Counted from the first letter of the stretch, positions 11,128-22,324 are shown. The stretch: DNA of 64,000 nt from Periplaneta americana (GCF_040183065.1 NC_091131.1:13778800-13842799); one strand, 5' to 3'. The notes: generated by a model from the sequence alone, not told the origin. Made by a program: numbers and translations.

Positions 11128-11860
11128 TCATCATAATCATCATCATCATCATCAATAATACGATTTGGTCCCATTGGCCCGTTTCGTCTCCATAGCAATA
11201 TTAAAATTGGTCTTTCCAGCGTTTTCTAGGGCGTCCGATTCGTCTTCTCCCTTGCGGTTTATAATGATGTAGTCGGTATGGAATGCGGGTTGGTTCCATC
11301 CTAGATATATGTTCATGCCATTTATTCCTATATTCTGTGATAGTTTCTATAATATTTGGCATATTTAGTTCCCGTCGTATGTCTTCGTTTCGCTTGTGGT
11401 CCAATAAGCTATATCCTGCTATTGGCCTTAGCAGTCTCATTTCAGCTGCTTCTATTCTCTTCATTTGTTGAGTTGTCATACACCATGTTTCCATATGTAA
11501 TAGCCACCTTCTGGTGAAGTCGTCAATGTATAAATTAAATAAAACAGGTGATAAAGAACACCCTTGTCGAACACCTCGTGTTATTTCTTTGCTTTCTTCG
11601 CTTATTCCATTCTTTAGTTTAATTCTAATTTTAGTGTTACTATATAACCCTTGTATTACCCTTATTAGATGATCTGGTATTCCTTTAGATCTCAATACTT
11701 CCCATAATTTTTGACGATTAACAGTGTCAAAAGCTTTAGTGTAATCAATAAAGGCAATGTAAGTTGGGATGTTGTATTCCCTATTTTTCTCAATCATCTG
11801 GCTTATGGAGAACACACAATCGATACAGGATCTATTCTTCCTAAAACCATGTTGTTAAAT
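11128..11860 (-). mobile_element. LINE family D fragment with internally deleted reverse transcriptase
   Basis: The 204-codon minus frame 11201-11815 shows reverse transcriptase motif A (AFIDYTKAFDTVNRQKLW) and motif B (GVRQGCSLSPVLFNLYIDDF), then jumps straight to the C-terminal region (RIEAAEMRLLRPIAGYSLLD, GRRRIGRPRKRW). The YADD catalytic box is missing, so the frame survived a deletion in register. Upstream in the same frame are QHGFRKNRSC-like residues. The 3' end carries a (TGA)n-like tail at 11128-11155. Confidence 0.85.
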
Positions 11861-11990
11861 TGATGTAGAATGGAAAAGAAATATATCCTTAAAATGTTGT
11901 GCATCAAGTTAACGAAATCTTGTATTATGCAAGATTAATGTAACGTTCTATACTTAGGCTATATGTGACGAGATGAACTGTTTGCCATAG

Positions 11991-12164
11991 GATGAACTTG
12001 ACTATGACCGACACGTGGGGGTTCCCCGTGAACGGCACCAATAACTACACGGGCATCGTGGGCCTCATGCAGCGTGGCGAGGTGGAGATCGGGGCGGCCG
12101 GCCTTCTGATCAAGGAGACGCGCATGGACATGGTGGACTACGCCGGGGAGATCGTCACTTTCAG
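11991..12164 (+). CDS. IR75-like receptor, gene 1, S1 lobe exon
   Basis: This exon encodes the second part of ligand-binding lobe S1. The peptide starts MNLTMTDTWGFPVNG and contains YTGIVGLMQRGEVEIGAAG, LLIKETRMDMVDYAGE. The acceptor is tttgccatag; AG from the previous exon plus G here completes an Arg codon. The donor (gttagc) follows TTC AG, phase 2. Exon length, 174 nt, equals the gene 2 exon at 61300-61473. By my alignment the Arg of ETRMD sits where ionotropic glutamate receptors keep the Arg that binds the ligand carboxylate, which fits the acid ligands known for some IR75 receptors; ligand specificity here is not known. The exon is much richer in GC than the surrounding intron. Confidence 0.92.
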
Positions 12165-12436
12165 GTTAGCGCTGCCATTTTCTCTTACAGAAAGAAAAGG
12201 AAGATTGCAGCGTCTATAGACATAGATAACTACATAATAACCAAATGCATCCTTGTTATGATTTCGTATTTTGAAACCACGTGTAGGGAGGCGAAGGAGA
12301 AGGAGAAGGAGAAGGAGAAGAAACGACTACTAAACTATTGCTTCTTACTATAATAAAATCGAACCAAAACCACAATTCGAAACAGATTGTGTCGGAAATC
12401 TTTCGGACATCGCATCCCAATTTATCATTTTATAGA

Positions 12437-13329
12437 ACTTACTTACTTACTGGCTTTTAAGGAAACCGGAGGTTCATTGCCGCCCTCACATAAGCCCGCC
12501 ATTGGTCCCTCTCCTGAGCAAGATTAATCCAGTCTCTATCACCATATCCCACCTCCCTCAAATCCATTTTAATATTATCTTCCCATCTACATCTCGGCCT
12601 CCCTTAAGGCCTTTTTCCCTCCGGCCTCCCAACTAACACTCTATATGCATTTCTGGATTCGCCCATACGTGCTACATGCCCTGCCCATCTCAAACGTCTG
12701 GATTTAATGTCCTTAATTATGTCAGGTGAAGAATACAATGCGTGCAGTTCTGTGTTGTGTAACTTTCTCCATTCTCCTGTAACTTCATCCCTCTTAGCCT
12801 CAAATATTTTCCTAAGCACCTTATTCTCAAACACCCTTAATCTCTGTTCCTCTCTCAAAGTGAGAGTCTAAGTTTCACAACCATACAGAACAACCGGTAA
12901 TATAACTGTTTTATAAATTCTAACTTTCAGATTTTCCGACAGCAGACTGGATGATAAAAGCTTCTCAACCGAATAATAACACGCATTTCCCATATTTATT
13001 CTGTGTTTAATTTCCTCCCGAATATCATTTATATTTGTTACTGTTGCTCCAAGATATTTGAATTTCTCCACCTCTTCGAAAGATAAATTTCCAATTTTTA
13101 TATTTCCATTTCGTACAATATTCTGGTCACGAGACATAATCGTATACTTTGTCTTTTCGGGATTTACTTCCAACCCTATCTCTTTACTTGCTTCAAGTAA
13201 AATTCCCGTGTTTTCCCTAATCGTTTGTGGATTTTCTCCTAACATATTCACGTCATCCGCATAGCCAAGCAGCTGACGTAACCCGTTCAGTTCCAAACCC
13301 TCTCTGTTATCCTGGACTTTCCTAATGGC
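12437..13329 (-). mobile_element. LINE family A, copy 2
   Basis: The 3' end lies at 12437 (acttacttactggctttt on the plus strand). The coding part shows [34 protein letters not shown] and [20 protein letters not shown], broken by a stop and frameshift near 12868. It is 5'-truncated at about 13329. Confidence 0.9.
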
Positions 13330-13546
13330 TATGTTCTTAATTATCATTTTGACTTGCGTGTTAGAAATATTTCAATAAACTTGTCAGCATATTAACATGC
13401 ATTCTTTGTACAAAAACAATACATATACTCGAAGTTCGTAAAATACTTTAAGATATTCAGTTTCACTTCCAACCCATCTTTATTGATTCGGGAACATTCC
13501 CGCTACCCTCTGTTTACATTCCACGAACTAGGACCCACCCACCGTA

Positions 13547-13617
13547 GCACCGCTGGTGTAGTGGTATCATGCGAGATTCCCATTCTTGTGACCCGGGTTC
13601 GATTCCCGGGCGGTGCA
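13547..13617 (+). tRNA. tRNA-Gly (anticodon CCC)
   Basis: This is a 71-nt cloverleaf. The acceptor stem is GCACCGC paired perfectly with GCGGTGC, the discriminator A is at 13617, the anticodon loop is TTCCCAT with CCC at 13579-13581, the B box is GGTTCGATTCC and the A box TGGTGTAGTGG. A run of seven T follows directly (13620-13626), a standard Pol III terminator. From memory the sequence is nearly the same as metazoan tRNA-Gly(CCC). It lies inside the second visible intron of receptor gene 1, on the same strand. Unlike the tRNA-like SINE heads elsewhere in the window, no SINE body follows it, so I take it as a real gene. Confidence 0.9.
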
Positions 13618-14055
13618 ATTTTTTTCTCATTATTTAAGATAGATCTCTTTTCAGCTTGACATTTATGTGTCAAAATGCTGCTGATATGAATACATCTAAA
13701 AGGAATAAATAGCAAATATTCTAAACTAAAACCATTACAAACGTGTTCGGATGGATGAGGAAATAGATATTTAGTTCATTGCAAATAAACTTTTTTGGGA
13801 ATTGAGACTTCCTTCGTTAGTGAGAGGCTAAAGGTGTCATATAGGCACGGTTTCTAAAACAGAAAATACGAACATATCTTATTTAAGGTTTACCAGGCGA
13901 CGATGAAAGACAAAATATGTGAAAACAATTGAATGAGATATATAAACAATTGAATACTCCTTCAGATTTATGTATCATAACGGTATTGTGTCATTAGAAA
14001 TTCCGGGGTAATTACTTAAACTGGGAAGTTTTAAAATCAAAGTTCGGTGTATATA

Positions 14056-14056
<1 letters not shown>
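13618..14056. other. Intron, nothing recognised
   Basis: No repeat or coding motif is seen apart from the T-run ending the tRNA gene. Confidence 0.4.

Positions 14057-14107
<51 letters not shown>
14057..14107 (+). repeat. (AAT)n microsatellite abutting a LINE 3' end
   Basis: The AAT array ends exactly where the minus-strand LINE copy 3 tail begins (ctta at 14107-14110), so on the LINE strand the array forms its 3' tail. Confidence 0.9.
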
Positions 14108-14109
<2 letters not shown>

Positions 14110-14111
<2 letters not shown>

Positions 14112-15016
14112 CAAAAGGCTTTGAGAGAACCCAGAGGTTCATTGCCGACCTCACATAAGCCCACCATCTGTCCCGATCTTAAGCAAGATTAATCCTGTCC
14201 CTAGCATCATATCCCACCTCCCTCAAATCTATTTTAATATTATCCTCCCATCTACATCTCGGCCTCCCCAAAGGTCTTTCCCCCCAGCCTCCCGACTAAC
14301 ACTCTCTAATATGCATTTCTGGATTCGCCCATACGTGCTACATGCCCTGTCCATCTCAAACGTCTGGATTTAATGTTCCTAATTATGTTAGGTGAAGAAT
14401 ACAATGCGTGCAGTTCTGTGTTGTGTAACTTTCTCCATTCTCCCGCTTAGCCCCAAATATTTTCCTAAGAACCTTATTCTCAAACGCCCTGAATCTCTGT
14501 TCCTCTCTCAAAGTGAGAGTCCAAGTTTCACAACCATAAAGAACAACCGGTAATATAACTGTTTTATAAATTCTAACTTTCAGCTTTTTTGAGAGCAGAC
14601 TAGATGACAAAAGCTTCTCAACCGAATAATAACAGGCATTTCCCATATTTATTCTGTGTTTAATTTCCTCCCGAGTCTCATTTATATTTGAAGAGTCCAC
14701 TCCAAGAACGATTCTTGTCGAAAATGAACCAAGACTGTCAATGCATAGCTTAAGACATGTACAATGTACATAGAGAGTTATATGGCATTAACACTGATAG
14801 TCATTGTCCAGTAATGATCGGAAAATCACAGTTAAGCTTTGAGCGCTAAGCATTTTAAACTTTCAATTTCTTCTCCTGCAAAATGTATTCCAAATGACAT
14901 CCATCATTCTTACAGTGGACTCTTCATTTGTTACTGTTGCTCCAAGATATTTGAATTTTTCCACCTCTTGAAAGGATTAAGATTCCCAATTTTTATATTT
15001 CCATTTCGAACAATAT
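14110..15016 (-). mobile_element. LINE family A, copy 3, split by a MITE
   Basis: This is the same C-terminal coding region as the other copies ([40 protein letters not shown]), with frameshifts. A 236-bp TIR insertion at 14690-14925 separates the piece 14110-14689 from 14926-15016, where the LINE resumes at ttactgttgctccaag. Confidence 0.88.
14690..14925. mobile_element. 236-bp TIR insertion in LINE copy 3
   Basis: The ends GAAGAGTCCACT and AGTGGACTCTTC are perfectly inverted. Flanking attt on both sides (LINE consensus has it once) indicates a target duplication of about 4 bp. No coding content. Confidence 0.8.
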
Positions 15017-15239
15017 TCTGGCCGCGAAACCAGGTGGCCCGGGTTCGATTCCCTGTCGGGGCAAGTTACCTGGTTGAGGGTTTTCAGGGGTTTTCCCTCA
15101 ACCCAATATGAGCAAATGCTCGGTAACTTTCAGTGCTGGACCCCGGACTCATTTCACCGACATTATCACCTTCATTTCATTCAGACGCTGAATAACCTAG
15201 GATGCTGATAAAGCGTCGTAAAGTAATCTACTAAAATAA

Positions 15240-15240
<1 letters not shown>
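15017..15240 (+). mobile_element. tRNA-derived SINE, 5'-truncated
   Basis: It starts at ccgcgaaaccaggtggcc, contains the B box gggttcgattcc, then the SINE body caagttacctggttgagg, aaatgctcggtaacttt and ataaagcgtcgtaaagta, and ends in ctaaaataaaataat running into (AAT)n. It is the same family as 25018-25310 and 28998-29196. Confidence 0.85.
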
Positions 15241-15274
<34 letters not shown>

Positions 15275-15275
<1 letters not shown>

Positions 15276-16218
15276 CTATACTAATAATAAATCTGTAGCC
15301 GAAATTTTTCTGGTAATTTTCGATTTTCCAAAAATAATTGGTCCTAACATATATAATTAACCGCCCTGAAAATCGCTTTTTTGAAATTTTTGTTTGTATG
15401 TCTGTCTGTCTGTCTGGATGTTTGTTACAATGGCTGAACCGATTTATATGAAAATTGGAATATAAATTAAGTTCGTTGTAACTTAGAATTTAGGCTGTAT
15501 GGCAATCAAAATATTTTATTTAAAAGGGGGGTTATAAGGGGGCTTGAATTAAATAAATCGAAATATCTCCCTTATTATTAATTTTCGTGAAAAATATTAT
15601 ATAACAAAAGTTTCTTTAAATTTAATTTCCGATAATTTTTATTCCATGAAAAAATTTTATGGGACTGATATTTAATGAGATAAATGAGTTTCAAAGTTAC
15701 AATAACAATGCCATCTAAGGCGGTGTAATGGAATAAAAAACAAATGACAAATGGACAACAACAATCGAAACATACGGTATCCTACAGAGAATGTTTCTAT
15801 GTTTGTATGGAGTAATATCGGAATCTAAATTAACCGATTTGTATAATTAATTATTATTTCACCATTGTAAAGTGTAGTTTCTCTAGATGGACATAATGCT
15901 ATAATGTTATTACAGTAACTTCTGAGTGAATCGAGGACAGGTAAGATTAAAATAGCTTCTTATGCACAGAAAACTTGATAGGCTATTCTGTACATTCGTT
16001 TCCTGTATTTCCTAAAATAATTTTTATGACCAAATGAGTGTCTCTGAATCAAAATGATCGCATTTTAATTTTTTTATACAATTTAAATGAAGTACCATAA
16101 TAAACGATATAACCTTCTATCAAGCACGAATGTTTCCTGGATCAAACGTCCTATTTTAATTATGTAATTACTTTATATTTATTTCTAACGGGTGCAGCGG
16201 AGCGCACGGGTACGGCTA

Positions 16219-16219
<1 letters not shown>
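15275..16219 (+). mobile_element. Non-autonomous Helitron inside an (AAT)n microsatellite
   Basis: The 5' end is TCTATACTAATAATAAATCT and the 3' end gcgcacgggtacggCTAG at 16219, preceded by a GC-rich potential hairpin (tgcagcggagcgca). Insertion between A (15274) and T (16220) without target duplication fits Helitron biology. AAT arrays lie on both sides (15241-15274 and 16220-16277), so one microsatellite was split. No Rep/helicase coding. A related minus-strand copy is at 20371. Confidence 0.85.

Positions 16220-16277
<58 letters not shown>
16220..16277 (+). repeat. (AAT)n, right half of split array
   Basis: Nineteen AAT units directly after the Helitron 3' terminus; the left half is 15241-15274. 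Confidence 0.9.
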
Positions 16278-16584
16278 CTCGCCGAGAAATTGTATAAGTC
16301 TGGACTTTTTCCATATCTTAAAGCTTCAAGATCTATGGAATACAGTAAATAAAATTAAAATAAAATGAAACAATAGTAGGCCTATCTTCACCATTCTCCT
16401 CATCTTCCATCTCAAGCTATACTACAAGGCTTCTTCCGTCTTACGGTTGACTTCGTCATCGTTTCTTCTCTTACATGGCTCTAAGTGACAAGTCCTTACG
16501 TGTAAGAAGGCCTACAGCGCTCCAAAGGGCCGTGCTTGTTGGACACTTTTTCTAGATATAATAATTTCTTAAACGCATTTTCAG

Positions 16585-16796
16585 GGGGGCCTTCATGTTC
16601 CTGAAACCGTCGCTGTCCGAAGTGTCGATAATCTACACGCTGCCGTTCAGCGAGACGGTGTGGGCCACGTTCACGGGCACCGTGCTGATGCTGACCATCG
16701 GCCTGGAGCTGTCCACCAGACTGCAGAAGAAGGACCACGCGCCCTCGGAGTGGAGGGAAACCATCTTCAACTCCATCAGCATAGTCTGTGAACAAG
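16585..16796 (+). CDS. IR75-like receptor, gene 1, TM1 and pore exon
   Basis: This exon carries the end of S1, the first membrane segment and the pore loop. It begins GAFMFLKPSLSEVSIIYTLP; TM1 is around VWATFTGTVLMLTIGLEL, and the pore segment is ETIFNSISIVCEQG. The phases close: AG plus G at the 5' junction, and CAA G before the donor gtaacg (phase 1). The matching gene 2 exon at 63733-63956 shares the FLKPSLSEVSIIYTLPFS block but is 12 nt longer, the difference lying in the linker between TM1 and the pore. Long open frames on the opposite strand here are shadows. Confidence 0.93.
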
Positions 16797-17448
16797 GTAA
16801 CGACGTAGTCTTCATCAACACAATCATCGTCTTCGTGATTATTGTTCTCCACCTCCACACACTAGGTCATTTATCCTGGTGACACAGGATGTAAACAAAA
16901 CTTATTGCCTCGGCAAGAACTACACACAATCAAATACTTCCCACACTTGGTTTCATTATTTGTATTATGATAATAAATGTTTAAAAGAATTTCAGTTTTG
17001 TCTTTAAATATGCAGAAATTCTATCTGAACGGATATTTCTACTCGATTTCTTCTATTTATCATAATTTATACATAGATATCCCCGAATTTTCAGTGTTAA
17101 TTATTATAATTTTATAAAAATGCTGTTGAATATCACGGTGCTTTTTGGTATTCATTCACAAGGTAAGATATCTGTGAAACGTATATCTTAGTCCTCCAGA
17201 AAGAGAAAAATTTGAAGACACATTCCATTATTTTTTTCCTTCCAATGTAGATGTATGTACCTGACATGGTTGAAATAATTTATTTTATGAAATTTCTTGC
17301 CTGAAGAAATATGTAACTTCAGAGAAAATAGCAAAGTGGAATGAAAAATGCTGCCCTTTTCTCAAAATGGAATGAATTTTTTTTTTTTAATTTTCTCCGA
17401 GAAAATTATTTTCTATGTGTAATTCCAGAAGTTGGTCGAAGTATCTCT
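16797..17448. other. Intron with a foldback fragment
   Basis: Position 16965-17035 (tgataataaatgtttaaaag, tgcagaaattctatctgaac) matches one arm of the foldback at 7129-7480. Nothing else is recognised. Confidence 0.5.
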
Positions 17449-18405
17449 GTATTGCATTGTATTGTATTTATTAACATTCCATGGTATTCATACATGCTTA
17501 AAGCTAGAATATAGAACAAGTCAAAAAAATTAATACTATTATAAAGTCTTAATTTTCACAGTCTAGATGAAATATATATAGTCTACTAGTACAACACAAA
17601 GTTTTAGTATCAATTTCATGAAGTGTTATTGAATGCCATGAATTCACCTACAGAATAGAAGGCGTGAGAAATTAGGCACTTCTTTAATTTGGCCCTAAAT
17701 AATTTTATGTTTTGTTTCATTTTTTATATCGATAGGGAGGCTATTAAACATTTTTACTGCCATATAACACACTCCTTTTTGATAGCACGATAGACTTGCC
17801 GATGGAGTATGAAAGTCATTTTTTGACGTGTATTTATGCTATGAACTGTTGAATTAGTTACAAAGTTTTCACGATTACATACGAGGAAGACTATTAATGA
17901 AAAGATATACTGACAAGCCATGGGCATTATTTGTAGTTTTTTAAAAATAGTCCTACACGATTCCCTAGATTTGGCACCTACTATTATTCTAATTACTCTT
18001 TTTTGTAATAGGAATATACTGTTACTATCTGTGGAATTTCCCAAGAATATTATTCCTAAACTCATTACCGAGTGGAAGTATACAAAGTATATTGTTTTTA
18101 AGGTATTGATATTTACTATCTTTTGCATAGATCTAATAGCAGAACAAGCTGAATTTAGTTTGGGGGTAATTTCTTTAATATGATTTTTCCAATTTAACAC
18201 ATTATCGATTTTTAAGCCAAGAAATTAGGTTGTCGTTGTTTCTAATAGGGATCTGTTGTTAATTATTGCGCTAGAAATTTGCGAGGTTGAATTTGCACAG
18301 GATTTAAATTGAATTATGTTAGTTTTGTTACAATTTAATACCAATTTATTGACTGAGAACCAGTCACATATCTTCCTGGAAGTAAATCTAAGTTCAGTGA
18401 AAAAA
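17449..18405 (-). mobile_element. LINE family B, 3' half
   Basis: The minus-strand frame 17754-18200 reads NWKNHIKEITPKLNSACSAI, RSMQKIVNINTLKTIYFVYF, and further upstream KICDWFSVNKLVLNCNKTNI, the region after the reverse transcriptase active site in jockey/CR1-like LINEs. The 3' UTR ends in an (ACAAT)n-type tail at 17449-17470. The plus-strand copy at 54263-57256 is its homologue. Confidence 0.85.
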
Positions 18406-18649
18406 TTGTTTCTCCTTTGAAAATGTTGTGGAGATTCAGAAAATCCAGAATGAGTTTAGAAACTATTCAAGCCATGCTTGCTATCTTAACCAACTTCATT
18501 AACCTTTAGAGTGGGACAATAGTTAATTATATCCCAGATATGTTGTCCTTCAAGTTAATCTTCTCCACGCAGTGATTTTGAAACCATTGACAAACCTAAC
18601 ACAGGTTTTCAAATCACACCCCGTCACTATAGTACACTGCGACACTACG

Positions 18650-19175
18650 AGCGTATTTCGAATCTCACCGGTGAGCAATTCGATGGCATCACGGCGTTCC
18701 GAATTCCACCGATGACGTCATTGATGCTCCACAGGTGTCGCACCGGTGCCATCAGCTTGCAGAGGTGGTGGCAGTCTCCATCAGCCGCCATCAGTGAATA
18801 TGATTGGTTCTTGTATAGGGCGGGAATTAGCAGACGAATGACATCGTGCACTGTTGTGTCATGGTGGTGTGTTCTGCTTTAGTTCTGCTGTATTGTTTGT
18901 AATGAGCACAACGTAAAAACAATATGTTAATGGCTTATGAGCGAACATGTCAACGGACCAGTTATTACTACCGGTTCAAGAAATAAATTGTTTATGCTCT
19001 CATTTCTTTGAACGAGATGGCAATACGGAAATTTCGCAAAATTTTACTAGCATAGCACAGACAACAACTTGTACGGTCGCCATGACAGCATCGATCCTTC
19101 CAGCAGTTTTGTTCCTTATTTCGCTGCAACGTGACGTCATTGATGCCACCGGACCGGTGAGATTCGGAATACGCT
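18650..19175. mobile_element. 526-bp TIR element next to a receptor exon
   Basis: AGCGTATTTCGAATCTCACC at 18650 is mirrored by ggtgagattcggaatacgct ending at 19175. The inner parts also repeat gatgacgtcattgatgc-like blocks. No target duplication is evident. It ends 27 bp before the exon starting at 19203. Confidence 0.75.
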
Positions 19176-19202
19176 GTATCTGTGGAGCCTGTTGTGTTTC
19201 AG

Positions 19203-19411
19203 GAATGTTGCACCCGCCTGAGAACGTGTCGTCGCGGATAATCTTCCTGTCGATGCTGCTACTGTCTTTGTTCGTACTGACGTCATACTCGGCCATCATC
19301 GTGTCGCTGCTGCAGATGTCCAGCAACGCCATCAACACGCTGACGGAGCTCATCGAAAGCGATTTCAAGCTGAGCATGCGCAACATCAGCTACAACACAA
19401 ACTACGTCAAC
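19203..19411 (+). CDS. IR75-like receptor, gene 1, TM2 and S2 start exon
   Basis: This exon contains the second pore-lining helix and the first part of ligand-binding lobe S2. It reads MLHPPENVSSR, then the hydrophobic stretch IIFLSMLLLSLFVLTSYSAI with SYSAIIVSLLQ. SYSAII takes the place of the SYTANL gate motif of ionotropic glutamate receptors, and the variant is typical of the IR75 group. The exon continues NTLTELIESDFKLSMRN to NTNYVN. It enters in phase 1 (GGA across the junction) and leaves in phase 0 at the donor gtaaga. The upstream end is unusual: a TIR transposon ends only 27 bp before the exon, so the polypyrimidine and branch-point region is squeezed between them. Confidence 0.93.
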
Positions 19412-19437
19412 GTAAGACGCAGCTTAGTCTGACAGGC

Positions 19438-19438
<1 letters not shown>

Positions 19439-19491
<53 letters not shown>

Positions 19492-20308
19492 CATCTTCTT
19501 TTTTTGGTGGGCTTCTCCAATCTTCAGCGGTTGCCCTGAATTCCCTTCCGCCATCCTTCTCGATCCCGCCAATCCTCCTCCTGCATATGTCGGTCCTTCA
19601 TCATTTGCATGACACCGGCTTTCCATGTTTTTCTTGGTCTCGCACGCTTCCTCCTTCCCCGAGGTGACCATTCCAAAATAATCTTTGGCCGTCTTTCTTC
19701 TTCCATCCTTTTTACGTGGCCATACCATTGAAGGGTTCGCCTCTCGATTCTTTCAATTACCGACTCTTCCATCTCCATCATTTGCCTCACATCCTCATTC
19801 CTTCTCCTTTCCAATCTGGATACTCTAGCAGTTCTTCTTGTTCTCTCCATCTCCGTCGCTTGTATCTTACACTTCTGACGTTCAACAAGTGCCCATCCCT
19901 CTGCCCGCATGTTAGTATAGATTCAACTATAGATTGTAAAATTCTTTTCTTCATTTGTTTGGAAATGAATCTACTCCACAGTACCCCATTCAGCATCTTT
20001 ATTGCCCTTCTTGCCTGCTGCACTCTGTGATCTACATCTGCTTCACAGCTCCCAGACTCTTGGATAATAGATCCCAAATACTTAAAATTTCTCACAGATT
20101 TAATTGTTCCTTGCTTCCTTGCGGTAGGATAATATCTCTTTCACTATTGCCCACAACGAGGTATTCCGTTTTATTCATATTAATACTAAGACCTCCTAAA
20201 TCAAAGGCTTCCATCAACTTCCTCAACATGAACTTAGAATCTTCACGACGCTGAGCAATTAATACCTGGTCATCTGCAAATAGAAGAGAGTGTATTGTTT
20301 CATTTCAC
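19439..20308 (-). mobile_element. LINE family C fragment with (ATT)n tail
   Basis: From the right, a FADDQVLIAQRREDSKFMLR reverse transcriptase box (near 20240-20280), then FKYLGSIIQESGSCEADVDH, AIKMLNGVLWSRFISKQMKK and QWYGHVKRMEEERRPKIILE with RGRRKRARPRKTW. Two overlapping frames are joined by a frameshift near 19850. The minus-strand 3' end runs into the microsatellite at 19439-19490. Confidence 0.85.

Positions 20309-20370
<62 letters not shown>
20309..20370 (+). repeat. (TTA)n microsatellite
   Basis: Twenty-one TTA units lie between the 5' end of the LINE at 19439-20308 and the Helitron terminus at 20371. Confidence 0.9.
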
Positions 20371-20373
<3 letters not shown>

Positions 20374-20710
20374 GCCGTACCCGTGCGCTCCGCTGCGCTT
20401 GTTAGAAATAAATATAAAGTAATTACATAATTAAAATAGGACATCTGGTCCAGGGAACATTCGTGTTTGATAGAAGGATAAATCGTTCAATATGTCACTT
20501 AATTTAAATTGTATTCAAATAATGAACATGCGATCAATTTGGTCCAGAGACCACTCATTTAGTACAATGATAATTCCTTTAACATTTTCTTAATTGTTAT
20601 TACATGCAAATAATTAAAATATGGTCATTTGGTTCAGAGAACATCCGTTTTTGGTGCAAGGATAATTCGTTTAACATTTTTCTAAATTAGTCTCGAATGC
20701 ATCCTTTAAT
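20371..20710 (-). mobile_element. Helitron copy 2, truncated
   Basis: gccgtacccgtgcgctccgc at 20374 is the inverse of the Helitron 3' end at 16219, with CTAA instead of CTAG. The body carries about three degenerate 115-bp units (aaaatatggtcatttggttc, agagaacatccgttt). Its 5' end is not identifiable, and here too the terminus borders an AAT array. Confidence 0.7.
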
Positions 20711-21972
20711 AAATCACTCAAAATTAATAGACTTAATTGTGTACGAAGATAATTTTTATGTTAACCTTACTGTGCATCTTTCTTTTTTTGTGAAGTTTAT
20801 TTTATTCGCGCCTTAACATCTGTGGTCATGTCGCGTGTTTAGAATGTGTGGGTATATCAGTAGGCCGTTTTTACTCTTGTTGAGTTCCTGTTTCTATTGT
20901 GTGTTCGATTGCTGGTAAAATTCATGTTCTGGGAATAATAAGTTAATTAAGTAGTAAAATATCGCTGCAATCGAAAAATACTGGGAATAAATAAATTGAA
21001 TAAGGATCAAAAAAAAGTTTCCTTCTCAGACAGGATTCGAACCACAAAAGTCTTAGTTATCAGTCTATCGTGCTCTGAGTGAACAAGTTTTTTTTTTTTT
21101 TTGCCACTAGGCCTACTGTACACTAACTTTTGTACGGGGTGTTGTGTGTTGAAGCGAAAGAACCATGTACTTTCAGTGCTTTCCATGATGACATTCTCCC
21201 CGTACACACACAAATGTTTTGAGCCGCCTCCGTTGCCTTTGTTTCTCTATTAAACTCAAACAGAAGAATATGTCGGAAGTGTTCGTTTTTCTTCACTTGA
21301 CAATCAGTATTATTTAGCACAGAAATAACACAAATGTTCTTCATATTCGCAAAATACAAGGCGTAGTTACATGTACAACAGTAAAAATAACAAATGACAA
21401 ACTATAAACAATCTCCTAGCAACGCAGTGTTGTGATGACGAACAAAAAAGCTGAGTCAACAATCATACTAATGTATCACAACGCACGTGGTGAAGAGAAA
21501 AATTCTAGTACACTTTAATGTGTTGGTATATTAGGTTTATTTTAATCTAGCATAATGGTTAATTACATTGCATTGATTTGAATTAACATAATTTGTATAA
21601 AAATGTAGCTATAATGACATTTTTACGGAACTATATTTTTATTACTAACTTATACAATAATCAAATATATGTGATTGGAGATACATGATACCACTATGTA
21701 GGCTATTCTATGCTATTTGCAGACAGTCAATTATTAAAATTGCACTAGAGTATAACGATTAATAACAAATGACTAGAAAACTATTAGAAGAATCTGAGTT
21801 ATTTAATTAGGTATATGTACACCCACAAACCCCAAAAAATGATGAAAAATTAGAATTTTCAAAATATAACTATTTTAATAGAGTATTTTCTCCCCTTTAA
21901 TTTGACATAAGAATTTTCGATTTCAGATAAGTTCCATTTTCCAAAATTCTGCGTCATCAGCCACGGTCACTT
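20711..21972. other. Intron with one tRNA-like fragment
   Basis: Minus-strand 21003-21095 has a B-box-like ggttcgaatcc and an A-box-like ctcagagcacgatag, probably a SINE head. The rest is AT-rich without recognised features. Confidence 0.35.
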
Positions 21973-22324
21973 CTACGAAGATCACTCCAAAAGTAATCCA
22001 CAACACTTTTTAAAATTTATTTTTTATTCTAAACCTTTGCAATTTATGGAGGTCATAGATACATCCTTCCCCCTTGTATTCAAATTTAATTTAAGTCGAT
22101 CCCGTGAGTGGCGCCAGAGAGTAGCTCAGACGTGTTGGTTCAGACTTTTACATGCCCTCATTCCAAGGTGGCGTAAGGCAGTTGAAAGGTGCGGGGATTA
22201 TGTGAAAAAGTGACGTATTGTTCCTGAAGGATGTATCTACATTCTATGAAAATAGCAAAGCTGTAGGATAAAAATGTAATTTTTAAATAAATATTGTGGA
22301 TTACTTTCGGAGTGATCCTCGTAG
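21973..22324. mobile_element. 352-bp deletion derivative of a DDE transposon
   Basis: CTACGAAGATCACTCCAAAA and its inverse form the ends. Inside, plus-strand codons read SREWRQRVAQTCWFRLLHAL then IPRWRKAVERCGDYVKK and a stop at about 22213, the usual C-terminal block of mariner-like transposases in insects. Hence it is an internally deleted copy keeping only the end of the transposase. Confidence 0.75.

Noticed and set aside
16496-16860. Two minus-strand frames opposite the TM1 exon
   Set aside because: Shadows of the GC-rich receptor exon on the other strand.
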